A stretch of 64,000 nucleotides of DNA from Microbacterium testaceum. GTDB lineage: Bacteria > Actinomycetota > Actinomycetes > Actinomycetales > Microbacteriaceae. The position numbers were made by a program, and so were the translations under genes. Under the pieces are notes generated by a model that saw only the letters and a list, made by a program, of their open reading frames with translations, was not told the DNA's origin and ran no database searches. The stretch is from NCBI RefSeq assembly GCF_029761935.1, contig NZ_CP121699.1, positions 2,604,001-2,668,000 of the forward strand, given 5' to 3'. Shown piece after piece: positions 43,881 through 54,578 of the stretch (within the stretch, counting starts at the first letter, position 1; every line of letters starts with the position of its first letter).

Positions 43881-44084
43881 GAGTGAACCTTTCATGTTCT
43901 GCTACTCGGCGGTAAGTGGAGCGAGCGCCTCTGGGAGCGCTCACACAACAGCATGAAACCCTCCACGTCGCCCCGTGTCCAGCACGAGTGAGAAGTGTTC
44001 AGCCTCGATGCACCTGAAAGGCACGCGAGTGGTGACCGGATCATCGGTCACGGCGCCGCGGGATCGTCGTCACCGGCCGGGTGA

Positions 44085-44474
44085 TCAGCCCTGCCGCTCG
44101 AACACCATCGTGGCCTGGATCCGGTCGCCGCCGCCGAAGCCGGTGCTCCCCGACGAGGCGGTCGTGATCGTGTGCAGGCGGTAACCGAGCGCGGCTTGGC
44201 GGTTGATGACGTTCTCGAGTTCGGTCAGGTTGCCCGAACCGGTGCCGAAGAACTTCTCCCTCAGCACCACCTGGAGCACGACGTAGCTGAACCCGTCCTG
44301 GGCGGGACGCGGCTGCGCGCCCGAGAAGGCGTCGGCCTGCGCCCGTTCGATGAAGCCCGCGACGCCCGGTTGCGGGGCGGCCGGCTCCTGGAACTGCTCA
44401 GTCCACCGCTGTCCGTCCCACCAGCGCATGCGCCCGGAACCGTCGTCGTACCACCCTGCCTGCGCGTCGCTCAT
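44085..44474 (-). CDS. DUF2510 / DUF4177-like protein
   Basis: 129 aa. The N-terminus is the short DUF2510 motif (AGWYDDGSGRMRWWDGQRWTE), common at the ends of actinobacterial membrane or secreted proteins. The C-terminal half (SYVVLQVVLREKFFG ... LENVINRQAALGYRLHTITT) looks like DUF4177, a small alpha-beta domain. No signal peptide or TM. A good AGGGGG ribosome site precedes the ATG. Role unknown. Confidence 0.82.
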   Translation of the reverse strand: MSDAQAGWYDDGSGRMRWWDGQRWTEQFQEPAAPQPGVAGFIERAQADAFSGAQPRPAQDGFSYVVLQVVLREKFFGTGSGNLTELENVINRQAALGYRLHTITTASSGSTGFGGGDRIQATMVFERQG

Positions 44475-44567
44475 CGACCGCCCCCTGTTCGTCGCTCCGG
44501 ACCCCACGGCCGGGTGCCGCTGGGCTCGAGTATCTCGGAGCCTGCTGCTCCGCTGCAACGCGCGGGG

Positions 44568-44828
44568 TCAGGCGCGGTGCATCTCCACCGCACTCACGCC
44601 CGAGAGCCCCAACCAGGAGCGGCCGTCGGGACCGTCGACCACGGTGAGGAGCACGGCCTCGCACCCGCGGCACCGCGCGACGGCCCCCATCGCCGAGGTG
44701 TAGACGGCCGCCGTCGCGAGCAGTCCCGTCAGCCCGCAGTGCGTGCATCGAACTCCGGATGCCGTGGCGTCCCAGCCGAGCAGATCGTCGAGGCGTCCAG
44801 CGAGGGCGTTGCCGTCGAGAAGCGTCAT
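44568..44828 (-). CDS. Small zinc-ribbon protein (DUF6510-like)
   Basis: 86 aa with a central treble of C-x2-C pairs (CTHCG and CRGCE) that would bind one zinc. The N-terminus MTLLDGNALAGRLDDLLG fits the DUF6510 family. Its ATG overlaps the flavin-oxidoreductase stop by one base, so it is co-translated with that enzyme and the molybdo-oxidase. Possibly an accessory protein of that redox pair; function not established. Confidence 0.8.
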   Translation of the reverse strand: MTLLDGNALAGRLDDLLGWDATASGVRCTHCGLTGLLATAAVYTSAMGAVARCRGCEAVLLTVVDGPDGRSWLGLSGVSAVEMHRA

Positions 44829-45559
44829 CAGGAGCCTCCGAATCGCTCGGTGCGGATGCGGGTGGATGAGTGACCCGCCTCGATGAGCCAGCCCGCGACC
44901 GCCTCGACGAACGGAGTCGGTCCGCAGACGAAGACGCGCGGCTGTTGATCGGCGGGGATGACCGCGGCGCGCAGGTCGTCGGCGGTCAGTCGCGCGGGTG
45001 CCCGTTTCGCGTCGGCCGGCGCCCGGCGCGTGTAGACGAGGTCGAGGGCGAAGCGATCGTCGACCAGTGCGGCGAGCTCATCGGCGAAGAACACGTCGTC
45101 GGGGGAACGGACGGAGTACAGGAGTCGAAAGAGGGTCTCGTCGGCGCTCGCCGCGTGCGCGGAGGCCATGGCGAAGAGCGGGACGACCCCGGAGCCACCC
45201 GCGATCAGCTGCACCCGAGCGGGGTCGTCGGACGGCGTCCACACGAAGAACGCTCCGAGCGGCCCGTGCACCTCGATCCGATCGCCCTCGCGCAGATCGT
45301 GGACGAGGAACGGTGAGACCTCCCCGTCGGGCACCTCGTCGACGGCGAGCACGATGCGCGTGCCCGGCCCCGCCGATGCGATCGAGTACGACCGGCTCGC
45401 CTGGTAGCCGTCGGGTGCGGTGAGGCGCACGTCGAGGTGCGAACCCGCCTCGTTGCCCGGCCACGTGGGCACGTCGAGCTCGATGCGTCGGGCGGTCGCG
45501 GTCTCGGGGCGCGAGGCGACGACGATCGCGGTGTGCCAGGCCGCGGTGCGCGCGGTCAC
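44828..45559 (-). CDS. FAD/NAD-binding oxidoreductase (ferredoxin reductase-like)
   Basis: 243-aa flavoprotein reductase without an attached iron-sulfur domain. The FAD site is SRSYSIASAG, the nucleotide-binding part opens LIAGGSGVVPLFAMASAH, and the C-terminus has FVCGPTPFVEAVAGWLI. It would pass electrons between NAD(P)H and a partner, presumably the adjacent molybdopterin protein. The GTG (45557-45559) overlaps that gene's stop (GTGA). Electron direction and acceptor are unknown. Confidence 0.92.
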   Translation of the reverse strand: MTARTAAWHTAIVVASRPETATARRIELDVPTWPGNEAGSHLDVRLTAPDGYQASRSYSIASAGPGTRIVLAVDEVPDGEVSPFLVHDLREGDRIEVHGPLGAFFVWTPSDDPARVQLIAGGSGVVPLFAMASAHAASADETLFRLLYSVRSPDDVFFADELAALVDDRFALDLVYTRRAPADAKRAPARLTADDLRAAVIPADQQPRVFVCGPTPFVEAVAGWLIEAGHSSTRIRTERFGGS

Positions 45560-46146
45560 CCGTACCGTTCCTCGCGCCAGGGGTCGCCGTGCAGGTGGTA
45601 GCCGTTCTGCTCCCAGAATCCGGGCTTGTCGGCGGGCATCGTGATGAGCCCCTGCACCCACTTCGCGCTCTTCCAGAAGTACAGGTGCGGCACCAGCAGG
45701 CGGGCAGGTCCCCCGTGCTCGGGCGTGAGAGGCGCCCCGTCGGCCTCGAAGGCGATCCAGCTCTTGCCACCGAGCAGATCGTCGAGGGCGATGTTGGTCG
45801 TGTACCCGCCGAACGAGTGCACCATCGCGAAGCGGTGGGAGGTGTCGACCTCGGCGAAGAGACGATCGAGAGAGACGCCGCGCCAGGGCATGTCGAGCTT
45901 CGTCCAGTGCGTGACGCAGTGGATGTCGACGGAGATGTCCTCGACCCCGAGGGCCTCAAGCTCTGCCCGCGTCCAGCGGTGCACGCCGTTCTCGGTGCCG
46001 ATCGCGAACTCCCAGCCGTCGTCGTCGACGCGGGGTGTCGGGCCGGCCGACAGAACGGGCCAGTCCCCGACGAGCGTCTGACCGGGCGGGAGTCGGGGGT
46101 CGCGCTCGCGTCGTCGTCCCGAGAATCCGCGTGTGATGAACGACAT
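45556..46146 (-). CDS. Molybdopterin-dependent sulfite oxidase-like protein
   Basis: 196-aa single-domain member of the SUOX/YedY fold. The molybdenum-ligating Cys is in DIHCVTHWTKLDMPWRGV, and the substrate-pocket region runs through YTTNIALDDLLG and LTPEHGGPARLLVPHLYFWKSAKWV. No twin-arginine signal, so cytoplasmic, unlike MsrP/YedY. First gene of a three-gene coupled operon with the flavin reductase and zinc-ribbon protein. A strong AGGAG lies before the ATG. Substrate unknown. Confidence 0.92.
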   Translation of the reverse strand: MSFITRGFSGRRRERDPRLPPGQTLVGDWPVLSAGPTPRVDDDGWEFAIGTENGVHRWTRAELEALGVEDISVDIHCVTHWTKLDMPWRGVSLDRLFAEVDTSHRFAMVHSFGGYTTNIALDDLLGGKSWIAFEADGAPLTPEHGGPARLLVPHLYFWKSAKWVQGLITMPADKPGFWEQNGYHLHGDPWREERYG

Positions 46147-46384
46147 GGGTCTCCTCTGCGGTGGCGGTGGCTTCACCCTAGCCACGGTCGCGTGGCGGCG
46201 ACAGGGCGCCGAGTGCCGGGGTCTGCCGACGCTGGACGACGCGTGCGCGATGCGACCTCTCGTCGCCGGAACACCTCCCATGGCCATCCGGCCCGGCGCC
46301 AGCCCGTCGGCGACGTCCTCGCTCCCCGATAGGGTCGTGCCTGCGGTGCGCACCTCGCGCGCCCTCGCACCCCGGGAGAAGCGC

Positions 46385-47272
46385 ATGTCCGTCGGACTCC
46401 TCGCCGTCGTCGATGACATCCTCAGCGCCGCGATGCGCGCGAGTGCCAAGACGGCCGGTGTCGTCATCGATGACGCCGCCGTCACTCCGCAGTACGTGCA
46501 GGGGCTGACGCCCGCGCGCGAGCTGCCCGTGGTCTGGAAGATCGCGCTGGGCAGCATCATCAACAAGTACGTGATCATCATCCCGATCGCGTTGCTGCTC
46601 ACGTCGTTCGCCCCGTGGGTGCTTCCCTACCTGCTCATCATCGGCGGCGGGTTCCTGTGCTTCGAGGGGGCCGAGAAGGTGCTCGAGTGGTTCGGCGTGC
46701 ACCACGAAGACGCCGAGTCCGACGAGCCGCGCGACGAGAAGAAGCTCGTGCGGGGGGCCGTGCGCACCGACCTCATCCTCAGCACCGAGATCATGCTCAT
46801 CGCCCTCTCGAGCCTCGACCCCGACTTCGGCATCTGGATGACGCTCGGGGCGCTGCTCATCATCGGGCTGGCCATGACGGTGGTCGTCTACGGCGCGGTC
46901 GCGCTCCTGGTCAAAATCGACGACATCGGCCTGCGCTTCATGAAGAGCGAGTCGCGGGGCGTCCGCCGCTTCGGTGCCCGGGTCGTGGCATCCATGCCCG
47001 CTGTCTTCCGCGTGATCAGCGTCATCGGCACGGTCGCCATGCTGTGGGTCGGGGGGCACCTGGTGCTGCAGAACCTCGCCGACACTCTCTGGTCGGGCCC
47101 GTTCGACCTCGTGCACGTCGTGACCCACGCGATCGAGGCCGCGGGACCGGTCGTCGAGTGGATCGTCGAGACGGCGATGTCGGCGGTGTTCGGGCTGATC
47201 CTGGGGCTGATCATCGTGGGCGTCGTGACGGGCATCTCGCGACTGACGCGCCGCGGCGCAGCCGCGCACTAA
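46385..47272 (+). CDS. DUF808 (YedI-like) inner-membrane protein
   Basis: 295-aa polytopic protein. The family features are visible: SVGLLAVVDDILSAAMRASA, KTAGVVIDDAAVTPQYVQG, ARELPVVWKIALGSIINK, then about six TM segments. Function of DUF808 is unknown. The ATG at 46385 follows GGGAGAAG; a longer frame to 46133 overlaps the divergent sulfite-oxidase promoter and is rejected. Confidence 0.9.
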   Translation: MSVGLLAVVDDILSAAMRASAKTAGVVIDDAAVTPQYVQGLTPARELPVVWKIALGSIINKYVIIIPIALLLTSFAPWVLPYLLIIGGGFLCFEGAEKVLEWFGVHHEDAESDEPRDEKKLVRGAVRTDLILSTEIMLIALSSLDPDFGIWMTLGALLIIGLAMTVVVYGAVALLVKIDDIGLRFMKSESRGVRRFGARVVASMPAVFRVISVIGTVAMLWVGGHLVLQNLADTLWSGPFDLVHVVTHAIEAAGPVVEWIVETAMSAVFGLILGLIIVGVVTGISRLTRRGAAAH

Positions 47273-47365
47273 GGCCCGGGTGCGGGCGATTGAGAGGCGC
47301 TCGCGGTATGGGCGTGATCGGCGTTGCCGACGCCCGCGGAGGCCGCTGGGCGCCCAGATGGTGCG

Positions 47366-47929
47366 TCAGTCGTCGAGGCGCGAGTGCTCGCCCAGGCGGT
47401 GCCAGGCGCGGTTGTGGTAGACCAGCGCGGCACCGGATTCGCCGGGCTCGAGGTCGCGTTCGACGTCGACCTGCAGGGCTTGAGCGGCGATGACCGTGGA
47501 GCCGCCGGCATCCATTCTGCTGACGACCTTGCACCGGAGCCACGCGCGCACGCCGTGGTAGACCGGCTCGCCGGAGGGCAGGCGCGACCACGTCGAGGTG
47601 TCGGCGAAGCGGTCGAGACCGCTGGTGGCTCCTGCGCGGGCGAGCGAGATGTCCTCGGCGTCGAGCAGGTGCACCACGATCGTGTCCGCTGCGATGATCG
47701 TGGGCGTCGCCGACGACAGCGCCGACACCGAGAAGATCAGCAGCGGCGGGTCGGCGCTCACCGACGACACCGACGAGGCGGTGAGCGCGACGGGGCCGTT
47801 CTCGCCGAACGCGGTGATGACGGCTATGCCGCCGGGGTGGCCGCGGAAGGCCCTCTTGAAGTCGTCCGCCGAGACGGAGGTGCCGATGGCGGGGGTGCTC
47901 TCGGGGGCGCCGTGCGGAAGCGAAGTCAT
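47366..47929 (-). CDS. Flavin reductase-like domain protein
   Basis: 187-aa FMN-binding split-barrel protein of the flavin reductase/HpaC family, which supplies reduced flavin to monooxygenases. Typical motifs: FKRAFRGHPGGIAVITA, GPVALTASSVSSVSADPPLL and a C-terminal HNRAWHRLGE. The ATG at 47927-47929 lies seven bases after TACCGT (47937-47942), hence probably leaderless. No monooxygenase is adjacent; the luciferase-like protein at 28006 could be a distant partner (guess). Confidence 0.9.
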   Translation of the reverse strand: MTSLPHGAPESTPAIGTSVSADDFKRAFRGHPGGIAVITAFGENGPVALTASSVSSVSADPPLLIFSVSALSSATPTIIAADTIVVHLLDAEDISLARAGATSGLDRFADTSTWSRLPSGEPVYHGVRAWLRCKVVSRMDAGGSTVIAAQALQVDVERDLEPGESGAALVYHNRAWHRLGEHSRLDD

Positions 47930-48073
47930 GAATACGACGGTAGGCGCTCGTGCGGTGCGAAGGCCCCGTGGGCGCAACACGGCGAAACGCTCTGAGCGAT
48001 CACGACAGCACTGATCTCTGCCGTGTGAGGCTTCACATTTATCAATCCGTGATCATTCGCGGCCCGGAATTGC

Positions 48074-48104
48074 TTGACACGGCGCGTTCTGTGAGCGCTA
48101 ACAT
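48074..48104 (+). promoter_or_regulatory. ytfQRT-yjfF promoter with LacI-type operator
   Basis: TTGACA (48074-48079) is followed by TAACAT (48099-48104). TGTGAGCGCTAACA (48090-48103), a palindrome around AGCGCT, overlaps the -10. The identical 14-mer occurs before the GH43 gene (55786-55799) and a near-copy before the second ATPase gene (53004-53017). Presumed site of the LacI protein encoded at 54571. The rest of the 47930-48176 gap shows no gene. Confidence 0.8.
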
Positions 48105-48176
48105 TCACACACGGCTCACCCGAGGGGCTGCATCACATGACCGGCATCGGAGCCGGCGAAACGAGGAGGTTTCATC

Positions 48177-49160
48177 ATGAAGGCGAACAAGATCATCGCG
48201 GGCATCGCGCTCGTCGGCGCGATCGCGTTCACGGCCACCGGCTGCGCCGGAGCGGGCGGCGGCGGAAACGCCGGCGGTGGCAGCGGCGACAAGATCACGG
48301 TCGGCTTCGCCCAGACCGGTTCCGAGAGCGGATGGCGCAGCGCCAACACCGAGTCGATGAAGGAGGCGTTCAGCGAGGCCAACGGCTTCAACCTCGTCTT
48401 CAACGCGGCCGACAACAAGCCCGAGGCGCAGATCGCCGCCGTCCGCAGCTTCATCAACCAGGGCGTCGACGCGATCGTCCTCGCACCCATCGTGAGCGAC
48501 GGCTGGGACGACGTCCTCAAGGAGGCCAAGGACGCCAACATCCCCGTCATCCTCGAGGACCGCACGGTCTCGGCATCCGAGGACCTCTACGCCAGCTGGA
48601 TCGGCCTCGACTTCAAGCAGGAGGGCGAGACCGCCGGCAAGTGGGTCGCCGACAACTTCGGCACGACGCCCACCAACATGGTCGTCCTCGAGGGCACCAC
48701 CGGTTCGTCCGCCGCCACCGACCGCGCCACCGGCTTCAACGACGCGATCAAGGGCACCGACATCAAGGTCCTCGACTCGCAGACCGGTAACTTCACCCGC
48801 GCCGACGGCAAGACGGTCATGGAGGGCTTCCTCCAGAAGTACGGCTCGCAGATCAACCTGCTCTTCGCCCACAACGACGACATGGGCCTGGGCGCCCTCG
48901 AGGCGATCAAGGCCGCCGGCCTCAAGCCCGGCACCGACATCAAGATCGTCACGATCGACGCGGTGAAGGACGGCATGACCGCCCTCTCGAACGGCGAGTT
49001 CAACTACATCGTCGAGTGCAACCCGCTCCTCGGTGAGAAGACCGCCGAGGTCGTCAAGAAGGTCGTCGCCGGCGAGTCCGTCGACAAGAGCTACATCGTC
49101 GAGGACCAGGCGTTCGACCAGGAGCAGGCCAAGAAGGTTCTGGACAGCCGCCCCTACTGA
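48177..49160 (+). CDS. ytfQ: Galactofuranose-type ABC transporter substrate-binding lipoprotein
   Basis: 327-aa CUT2 binding protein. Lipoprotein signal ending ATGC (Cys about 23). The mature start, KITVGFAQTGSESGWRSANT, is strikingly like E. coli YtfQ, which binds galactofuranose; later come VRSFINQGVDAIVLAPIVSDGWDDVL and a C-terminal hinge region. Gene order YtfQ, YtfR, YtfT, YjfF is the same as in E. coli. In an arabinogalactan setting, arabinofuranose or a furanose-containing sugar is also a plausible ligand. Strong GAGGAGG ribosome site; promoter under the TGTGAGCGCTAACA operator. Confidence 0.93.
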   Translation: MKANKIIAGIALVGAIAFTATGCAGAGGGGNAGGGSGDKITVGFAQTGSESGWRSANTESMKEAFSEANGFNLVFNAADNKPEAQIAAVRSFINQGVDAIVLAPIVSDGWDDVLKEAKDANIPVILEDRTVSASEDLYASWIGLDFKQEGETAGKWVADNFGTTPTNMVVLEGTTGSSAATDRATGFNDAIKGTDIKVLDSQTGNFTRADGKTVMEGFLQKYGSQINLLFAHNDDMGLGALEAIKAAGLKPGTDIKIVTIDAVKDGMTALSNGEFNYIVECNPLLGEKTAEVVKKVVAGESVDKSYIVEDQAFDQEQAKKVLDSRPY

Positions 49161-49296
49161 TCCGCAGGGATCCGTCGCCGACTCCCCTCGGCGACACCCC
49201 GTCCGATCGCCCCGGCATCGACGGAACATCCTCCCCGGCGTGCGGGGTCGGTATCCACCGGCCCCGCACGCTCCCGATCCGAGAAAGCGATCGACA

Positions 49297-50900
<1,604 letters not shown>

Positions 50901-50904
<4 letters not shown>

Positions 50905-51944
50905 AGAAATTCCTCACCCACCGCCTCGTGTGGCCGATCGCGGCTCTGCTCGCGCTCATCGCCATCAACACGATCTCGCGGCCGTCCTTCCTCAGCATCA
51001 CCATGCAGAACGGTCAGTTCTACGGGTCGCTGATCGACATCCTGCGCAACAGCGCGCCGCTCATGCTCGTCGCCCTCGGCATGACCCTGGTCATCGCCAC
51101 CCGGGGCATCGACCTCTCGGTCGGCGCGATCATGGCCGTCTCGGGTGCCGTCGCCCTCACGGTCATCGAGGCCTCGCCCGACCCCGGCAACCTCGGCGTC
51201 GTGTTCACGGCGATCGCCGCGGCCGTCGGCGTGGCCCTGCTCCTCGGAGTCTGGAACGGCTTCCTCGTGTCGGTGCTCGGCATCCAACCAATCATCGCCA
51301 CGCTCGTGCTGATGCTCGCCGGTCGCGGCGTGGCCCTGCTCATCACGGGCGGCTTCATCACCACCATCAACAGCGACCCCTACAAGTTCATCGCCGGCGG
51401 ATACGTCCTGGGGCTCCCCTTCGCGTTCTTCGTCGCGATCTTCGCGGTGATCGTGGTCGGCGTGCTCGAGCGTCGAACGGCCCTCGGCATGCTGACCGAG
51501 GCGGTGGGCATCAATCCCGAGGCCAGCCGGCTCGCGGGAGTCCGTTCGCGCGGCATCATCTGGGGCGCTTACATCGCGAGCGGCGCTCTCGCCGGTATCG
51601 CGGGCATCCTCTACAGCTCGAACATCATGGCTGCCGACGCCAACGCGGCGGGTCTGTACATCGAATTGGATGCCATCCTCGCGGTCGTTCTGGGCGGAAC
51701 CTCCCTCGCGGGCGGCAAGTTCAGTCTCGCCGGCACGGTCGTGGGCGTCTTCACGATCCAGACGCTGAAGAGCACCATCACGTTCCTCGGCGTCCCCCCG
51801 GCGGTCAGCCCCGTGTTCATGGCCGCGGCCGTGCTCATCGTCGTGCTGCTGCAGTCGCGTCGCTTCCGCGCCTATTTCCACACGGCGGGGCGCAGTGCTC
51901 TCCGTCCGATCACCCGACGTCCTGACGCAAAGGTGCTGTCCTGA
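50901..51944 (+). CDS. ytfT: Furanose ABC transporter permease, YtfT type
   Basis: 347-aa CUT2 inner-membrane permease with about ten hydrophobic segments. Diagnostic stretch: PLMLVALGMTLVIATRGIDLSVGAIMA, and the ATPase-contact region GVRSRGIIWGAYIASGALAG. Similar to E. coli YtfT. The ATG overlaps the ATPase stop and its own stop overlaps the next start, so the four-gene cluster is tightly coupled. Confidence 0.94.
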
Positions 51945-52963
51945 TGGCCACTCTCACCGAAGAACGACGCTCGACGTCGTCGTCCGCGGTCTCGTACCGC
52001 CGCTTCCTCAGCCGTCACATCTCGTGGGTACCGGTCTTCGCCGCGGTGATCATCCTGGTCGTGATGATCGCGGGAGCGATGTGGTACTTCCCGAACTTTC
52101 AGCTGAACCGCATCATGTCGTCGATCCTGCTCGACAACGCGTACCTGCTCGTCCTCGCGGTGGGGATGACGTTCGTCATCCTCACCGGCGGCATCGACCT
52201 CTCGGTCGGTGCGGTCATGGCCTTCACCGGCATCCTCTGCGCGAAGATGCTCGGCGACGGCGTGCCGGTCGCGGTGGCGATCCCCGCGATGGTGCTCATC
52301 GGCGCCGCGATCGGCCTGCTCATCGGCATCCTGGTGCAGTTCTTCGACGTGCAGCCGTTCATCGCCTCGCTGATCGGCATGTTCCTCGCTCGCGGTCTCG
52401 CCTTCGTCGTCAGCCTCGAATCGATCAAGGTCGACAACGAGGGTCTGCTGTGGCTCCAGTCGACGCGCTTCTCGTTCGCGGGGTGGTACATCACCCCCAC
52501 CGGGATCATCGCGTTGCTGACCGTCGCTCTCGCCGCGTTCGTGCTGCGCTACACGCGCTTCGGCCGAACGGTCTACGCCGTCGGCGGCAACGAGCAGTCG
52601 GCTCGCCTCATGGGACTCCCCGTCGTCCGAGCGAAGCTGTCGGTCTACGTCATCAGCGGGGTGTGCGCGGGTCTGGCCGGGATCGTCCTGACCGCGTACT
52701 CCGGCGCCGGCTACCCGCTGAACGGTGTGGGCACCGAGCTCGACACGATTGCCGCGGTGGTCATCGGCGGCACCCTCCTGACCGGCGGCAGCGGGTTCGT
52801 CATCGGGTCGATGATCGGCGTCTTCGTGTACGGCCTCATCCGCACGATCATCTCGTTCTCGGGTGCGGAGCAGTCGTGGACGCGCATCACCGTCGGCGCC
52901 CTGCTGCTGCTGTTCGTCGTCGTGCAGCGGGTGATCGTCTCGCGCTCCGCCCTCAGCAGGTGA
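51944..52963 (+). CDS. yjfF: Furanose ABC transporter permease, YjfF type
   Basis: 339-aa CUT2 inner-membrane permease, the second half of the channel. GMTFVILTGGIDLSVGAVMAFTG and YAVGGNEQSARLMGLPVVRAK are close to E. coli YjfF. The ATG overlaps the YtfT stop (TGATG). The two permeases are different from each other, consistent with a heterodimer. Confidence 0.94.
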   Translation: MATLTEERRSTSSSAVSYRRFLSRHISWVPVFAAVIILVVMIAGAMWYFPNFQLNRIMSSILLDNAYLLVLAVGMTFVILTGGIDLSVGAVMAFTGILCAKMLGDGVPVAVAIPAMVLIGAAIGLLIGILVQFFDVQPFIASLIGMFLARGLAFVVSLESIKVDNEGLLWLQSTRFSFAGWYITPTGIIALLTVALAAFVLRYTRFGRTVYAVGGNEQSARLMGLPVVRAKLSVYVISGVCAGLAGIVLTAYSGAGYPLNGVGTELDTIAAVVIGGTLLTGGSGFVIGSMIGVFVYGLIRTIISFSGAEQSWTRITVGALLLLFVVVQRVIVSRSALSR

Positions 52964-53003
52964 GGCCTTCACCCGCGGCGGCGCGAAACATGCTCCGCGG
53001 CGG

Positions 53004-53035
53004 TGTTAGCGCTCTCGCTCCGTCGCGGGCATGAT
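53004..53035 (+). promoter_or_regulatory. Promoter and operator of the second ATPase / lacI unit
   Basis: TGTTAGCGCTCTCG (53004-53017) is the reverse complement of the TGTGAGCGCTAACA operator with changes in the last four bases. CATGAT (53030-53035) is a -10-like box exactly seven bases before the ATG at 53043, so the operator covers the -35 region. It implies an internal, autoregulated promoter. Confidence 0.6.
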
Positions 53036-53042
53036 GGACCCC

Positions 53043-54578
53043 ATGCCCGCCGCCGTCGCCCCGCCCCTCCTCGAGGTGCGCGGGGCGTCGGTGCGTTTCG
53101 GGGTCGAGGCGGCCCTGTCCGGAGTGGACTTCCGTCTGCGAGCCGGCGAGGTCCACTCGCTGATGGGCGAGAACGGGGCCGGCAAGTCGACGCTGATCAA
53201 GGCGATCACCGGGGCGTTGCGTCTCGACGACGGCGAGATCCTCATCGAGGGACGATCGGTGCGGCTGGCGTCTCCGGCCGAAGCCCAGGCCGCCGGCATC
53301 TCGACGGTCTACCAAGAGATCGATCTGCTGCCCAACCTCACGGTGGCCGAGAACATCTCCCTCGGACGTGAGCCCCGCCGGTGGGGGATGATCGACCACG
53401 CCGAGATGCGCCGGCGCGCCTCTTCGGCCCTGGCGGCTCTCGGCGTCGACGTCGACCCGGCGTCGGTCCTGTCGTCCCACCCGCTCGCGGTGCAGCAGCT
53501 CGTCGCGATCGCCCGCGCGGTGTCGGTCGAGGTAAAGGTGCTCGTCCTCGACGAGCCGACCTCGAGTCTCGACGCCGACGAGGTCGCCGAGCTCTTCCGC
53601 GTCATCCGCGAGCTCAAGGACACCGGTATCGCGGTGGTGTTCGTCTCGCACTTCCTCGATCAGGTCTACGAGATCTGCGATCGCGTCACCGTGCTGCGCG
53701 GCGGCCATCTGGTCGGCGAGTACGCCACGCGCGAGCTTCTGCGGATCGATCTCGTCGAGAAGATGCTGGGCGCCGCCGCGGGGGTCCTCGCCCCGCTCGG
53801 GCAGCGTACCGTCGACGACAGCGAGGGGCCGGCCGTGGTCAGCGCGCGCGGACTCACCGCCGGACCGCGGCTACGTGAGGCCGACCTCGACCTCGCCGAG
53901 GGTGAGGTCATCGGCGTCGCGGGCCTGCTCGGATCGGGTCGCAGCGAACTCGCACGGGCGCTGACCGGGGTCGACCGCCCGGGATCGGGCGAGGTGTTCG
54001 TCGACGGTGCTCCCGTGCGCTTCGGCTCGCCGCGCGAGGCGATGAGCCGTCGCATCGCCTACTCGTCCGAGAACCGGCGCACCGAGGGGGTCATCGGCGA
54101 CCTCAGCGTGCTCGACAACATCAGTCTCGCCCTCCAGGCGCAACGCGGCGTGCTGCGCCGGATGAGCACCGCGCGACGCCGTGAGTTGGCGACCAGCTGG
54201 GTCGAGGCTCTGCACATCCGCCCCGCGGACATCGATCGCCCCGTCTCGACGCTGTCCGGGGGCAATCAGCAGAAGGTGCTCCTCGCACGGCTTCTGGCGC
54301 TCTCTCCCCGCGTGATCGTGCTCGACGAGCCCACGCGCGGCATCGACGTCGGTGCCAAGGCCGAGATCCAGCGCCTCGTGGGGGAGCTGTCCGACAACGG
54401 TCTCTCGATCATCTACATTTCGGCAGAGCTCGACGAGGTGCTGCGCGTCGCCCACCTGGTGGCCGTCATGCGCGACGGCGTCCTGGCGCAGATCGTCCCC
54501 GCCGCCGACCTCACCCCCGATGCCCTCCTGGCTCTCGTGGCCAAGCCCGAGAGTCCCGGTGAGGCGGCGAATGGCTGA
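53043..54578 (+). CDS. Second CUT2-type sugar ABC ATPase without own permease
   Basis: 511-aa protein with two ABC domains: Walker A GENGAGKST, VLVLDEPTSSLDADE, then LLGSGRSELARAL, LSGGNQQKVLLARLL and VIVLDEPTRGIDVG. Homologous to the YtfR-like ATPase at 49297 (similar length and motifs) but clearly diverged, so an old duplication. No permease or binding protein accompanies it; the permeases just upstream are already served by YtfR. It overlaps the lacI gene by eight bases. The ATG at 53043 is chosen by the leaderless spacing to CATGAT; ATGs at 53031 and 53034 are inside the -10. It may be an alternative ATPase for YtfT/YjfF or for a distant transporter. Confidence 0.92.
   Translation: MPAAVAPPLLEVRGASVRFGVEAALSGVDFRLRAGEVHSLMGENGAGKSTLIKAITGALRLDDGEILIEGRSVRLASPAEAQAAGISTVYQEIDLLPNLTVAENISLGREPRRWGMIDHAEMRRRASSALAALGVDVDPASVLSSHPLAVQQLVAIARAVSVEVKVLVLDEPTSSLDADEVAELFRVIRELKDTGIAVVFVSHFLDQVYEICDRVTVLRGGHLVGEYATRELLRIDLVEKMLGAAAGVLAPLGQRTVDDSEGPAVVSARGLTAGPRLREADLDLAEGEVIGVAGLLGSGRSELARALTGVDRPGSGEVFVDGAPVRFGSPREAMSRRIAYSSENRRTEGVIGDLSVLDNISLALQAQRGVLRRMSTARRRELATSWVEALHIRPADIDRPVSTLSGGNQQKVLLARLLALSPRVIVLDEPTRGIDVGAKAEIQRLVGELSDNGLSIIYISAELDEVLRVAHLVAVMRDGVLAQIVPAADLTPDALLALVAKPESPGEAANG

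Noticed and set aside
46133..46384. N-terminal extension of the DUF808 frame to 46133
   Set aside because: It overlaps the start and promoter of the divergent sulfite-oxidase-like gene; homology to the family begins at SVGLLAVVDD after ATG 46385.
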